From Pholis gunnellus (taxonomy: Eukaryota; Chordata; Actinopteri; Perciformes; Pholidae), in NCBI GenBank assembly GCA_910591455.2, contig OU342822.1, positions 10,893,016 to 10,957,015 on the forward strand: a stretch of 64,000 bases of DNA, read 5' to 3'. The number at the start of each line of letters is the position of its first letter. The stretch's first letter is position 1. Positions 62,457 through 64,000 of the stretch are shown here, one piece after another. Made by a program: the position numbers and the translations under genes. The notes below the pieces were generated by a model. It saw nothing but the letters and a program-made list of their open reading frames with translations. It was not told the DNA's origin and searched no databases.

Positions 62457-64000
62457 TCAAATATTAATCTCAAGTTTTCTTCCCTTAATTTGTATATATG
62501 ACCTGTATTGAGCAGGAGCCTGCTGCAGATAGTCTGTAACATTGTGGTTAAACTGATTCACTACAGATCTGAAAATATCCAGAATGTAATTAATGCTGTC
62601 ATTCATAGACCAAGTGTCAACAGCTGTGTTTGCATACTTGTTGATTGTTTTCAGTAAACTGACATGCATGTCATAGAAAGCATTTATGTAGACAGCAATG
62701 GCATCCATGACATCAGACTTTAGGGTGCTGTCAACAAAGTCTTGAGCTTTGTCAACAAATAATTTTAAGGTGTTACCCAGTTTCTCCAGGAACATGTCTA
62801 GACTATAAAAGTGCTTCAGAAGATCTACTATAGGATTAGGCATATTCTTTAACCAGTCCTTAATCTCGTCAATTATTTTGGCTCCAGCCATGACATCACC
62901 GATGGGCATTGTGACCTGAATTTTTCTGACCATGTCAAACATGGCGCTGAGAAAATACTCTAAATTAACAGCCACCAGATGCATTGTCTTCTCTAGCACA
63001 GTAGTAATGCTGTTGGTCAGCTTATTGAGCACCTCAATGAGAGGGGTCATCTCCTCAGAGCCAGGCAGTTTGACTTGGGTCTCCCTCAGGACCTTGATGG
63101 CATTATCCAGGAAGACCTGAACAGTTTTATGGTACTGAGCAACAGTGTTCCTAAAGAGGATGGACACCTGGCTCAGATGTGGGGCATGTTTGTTTGCAAT
63201 GTTGTGGACCTCCTCAGTATAGTAAATAAGAATATTCTTCAGCTGAGGAGCATGTTTAAACAGTTGGTATTTCGCAGCAAAGCTAGACAAACAAGAGGTG
63301 ATGGCAGGAAGTCTTTCCTGTAGTCCGCTAATCATCATGTCTGGGACCTCCATGTTGATGATCATCTTCAGATTAATTTTATCAGCATCCTTGGCAGTAG
63401 CTCTGATGGTGAAGACATCAACATCCTTCCCAGGATCAGACTGTTAAACAGTAAAAACATAAAATGAGATGTAAAACTCTTGATCATTGTCTGCAAATAT
63501 AATAGCAGTATGAGCTCCTTACAGCATAACGGCCATAAAGCCTGGCATTCATTTGAGATGGGGCCCTGCCATGTAGCTGAAGACCCAGAAAGCCAGTAGA
63601 TGGGATAGAAATTGTGGCACTGAGTCCATCTTTGCGGACAGCACAACGCAAGTTCATGTCAGTGAAGGCAGGGCTGGTCATGTCCACATTCAGGGTGAGG
63701 CGAGAGCCACTGTAGAGACAGGCAAGAATGCGTCAATTTTCTGTAGCAATGAAGGCAACTTCACCCAAGAAACAACAATTTACAGAAAATAATTGGAAAT
63801 ATCTTTCATCTTGTCGTGTCTTTTCTTAGGATACATGTTACAATGTGAGTCATCTGCAGTAATAAGTGAAATTACAACTTTAAATTCCAAAACTTATCTC
63901 ACAGTGCTGCTAACTGTTACCTCAGTGTATGGGAAAGAATGTGTTGAATGTCTAGTATCAGATCGGTGTGGGTGAAAACTGCCTTCCCAGTCAGGCTTAC
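62457..64000 (-). CDS. apob: Apolipoprotein B, tandem copy 2, last three exons only (cut by window edge)
   Basis: 3' end of a second apob in the same orientation. Exons: 63921 to beyond 64000 (open, phase 2 exit, 26 codons visible), 63709-63523 (187 nt) and 63440-62457 (328 codons, stop TGA). The 187-nt exon includes NVDMTSPAFTDMNLR, matching human NIKSPAFTDLHLRYQ of APOB exon 28, and NARLYGRYA, matching ARLYGRYP of copy 1. The last exon is a long run of amphipathic helices aligned with the copy 1 last exon (for example VLRETQVKLPG against FLRETKFQLPG). The copy keeps introns at the human intron 27 and 28 positions, which copy 1 has lost. Most of the gene lies outside the window. Confidence 0.92.

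Noticed and set aside
1..64000. CRISPR array, bacterial operon or provirus
   Set aside because: Spliced vertebrate genes throughout; the only tandem repeats are simple microsatellites, and no retroviral gene was recognised.
1..64000. tRNA, snRNA or microRNA genes
   Set aside because: No convincing structure was seen by eye; a covariance-model scan would be needed to exclude them.

Overview
The window is nuclear DNA from a teleost fish, probably a spiny-rayed one. It has vertebrate GT-AG split genes, long AT-rich introns, GT and CT microsatellites, and fragments of interspersed repeats typical of acanthomorph genomes. Exons were joined by hand from splice sites, reading phase and remembered human proteins. 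No alignment or search was run. The gene order matn3 - laptm4a - sdc1 - pum2 - rhob - apob matches human 2p24, which supports orthology beyond the protein matches alone.

Layout. Four genes lie on the minus strand, each with its 3' end at the lower coordinate: matn3 (about 0.1-7.1 kb, cartilage matrix protein), laptm4a (about 7.7-15.0 kb, lysosomal membrane protein), a short divergent syndecan at the sdc1 position (about 17.5-20.3 kb) and pum2 (about 21.2-36.5 kb, RNA-binding translational repressor). rhob is a single-exon plus-strand gene (37.25-37.84 kb). It is head to head with pum2 across a compact promoter region. Two apolipoprotein B genes follow in tandem on the minus strand. One is complete (41.26-55.33 kb, 26 coding exons, about 3,203 residues). 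The other enters at the right edge, and only its last three exons are present (62.46-64.0 kb). A gene-free stretch of about 7 kb separates them.

The genes do not form one pathway. matn3 and sdc1 belong to the known vertebrate matrilin-syndecan linkage and both act in extracellular matrix biology. apob would be secreted by liver, intestine or yolk syncytial layer to carry lipid.

Most notable points: the last matn3 intron is a U12-type AT-AC intron; the syndecan keeps glycosaminoglycan sites and a syndecan membrane segment but ends in VVLV instead of EFYA; pum2 has an in-frame 72-nt cassette exon inside its RNA-binding domain and many Pumilio-core sites in its own 3' UTR; RhoB has Thr instead of Asn at residue 41 and a CVLM tail; and the complete apoB lacks the basic LDL-receptor site B and has large internal deletions, while the neighbouring copy keeps the human-like exon split.
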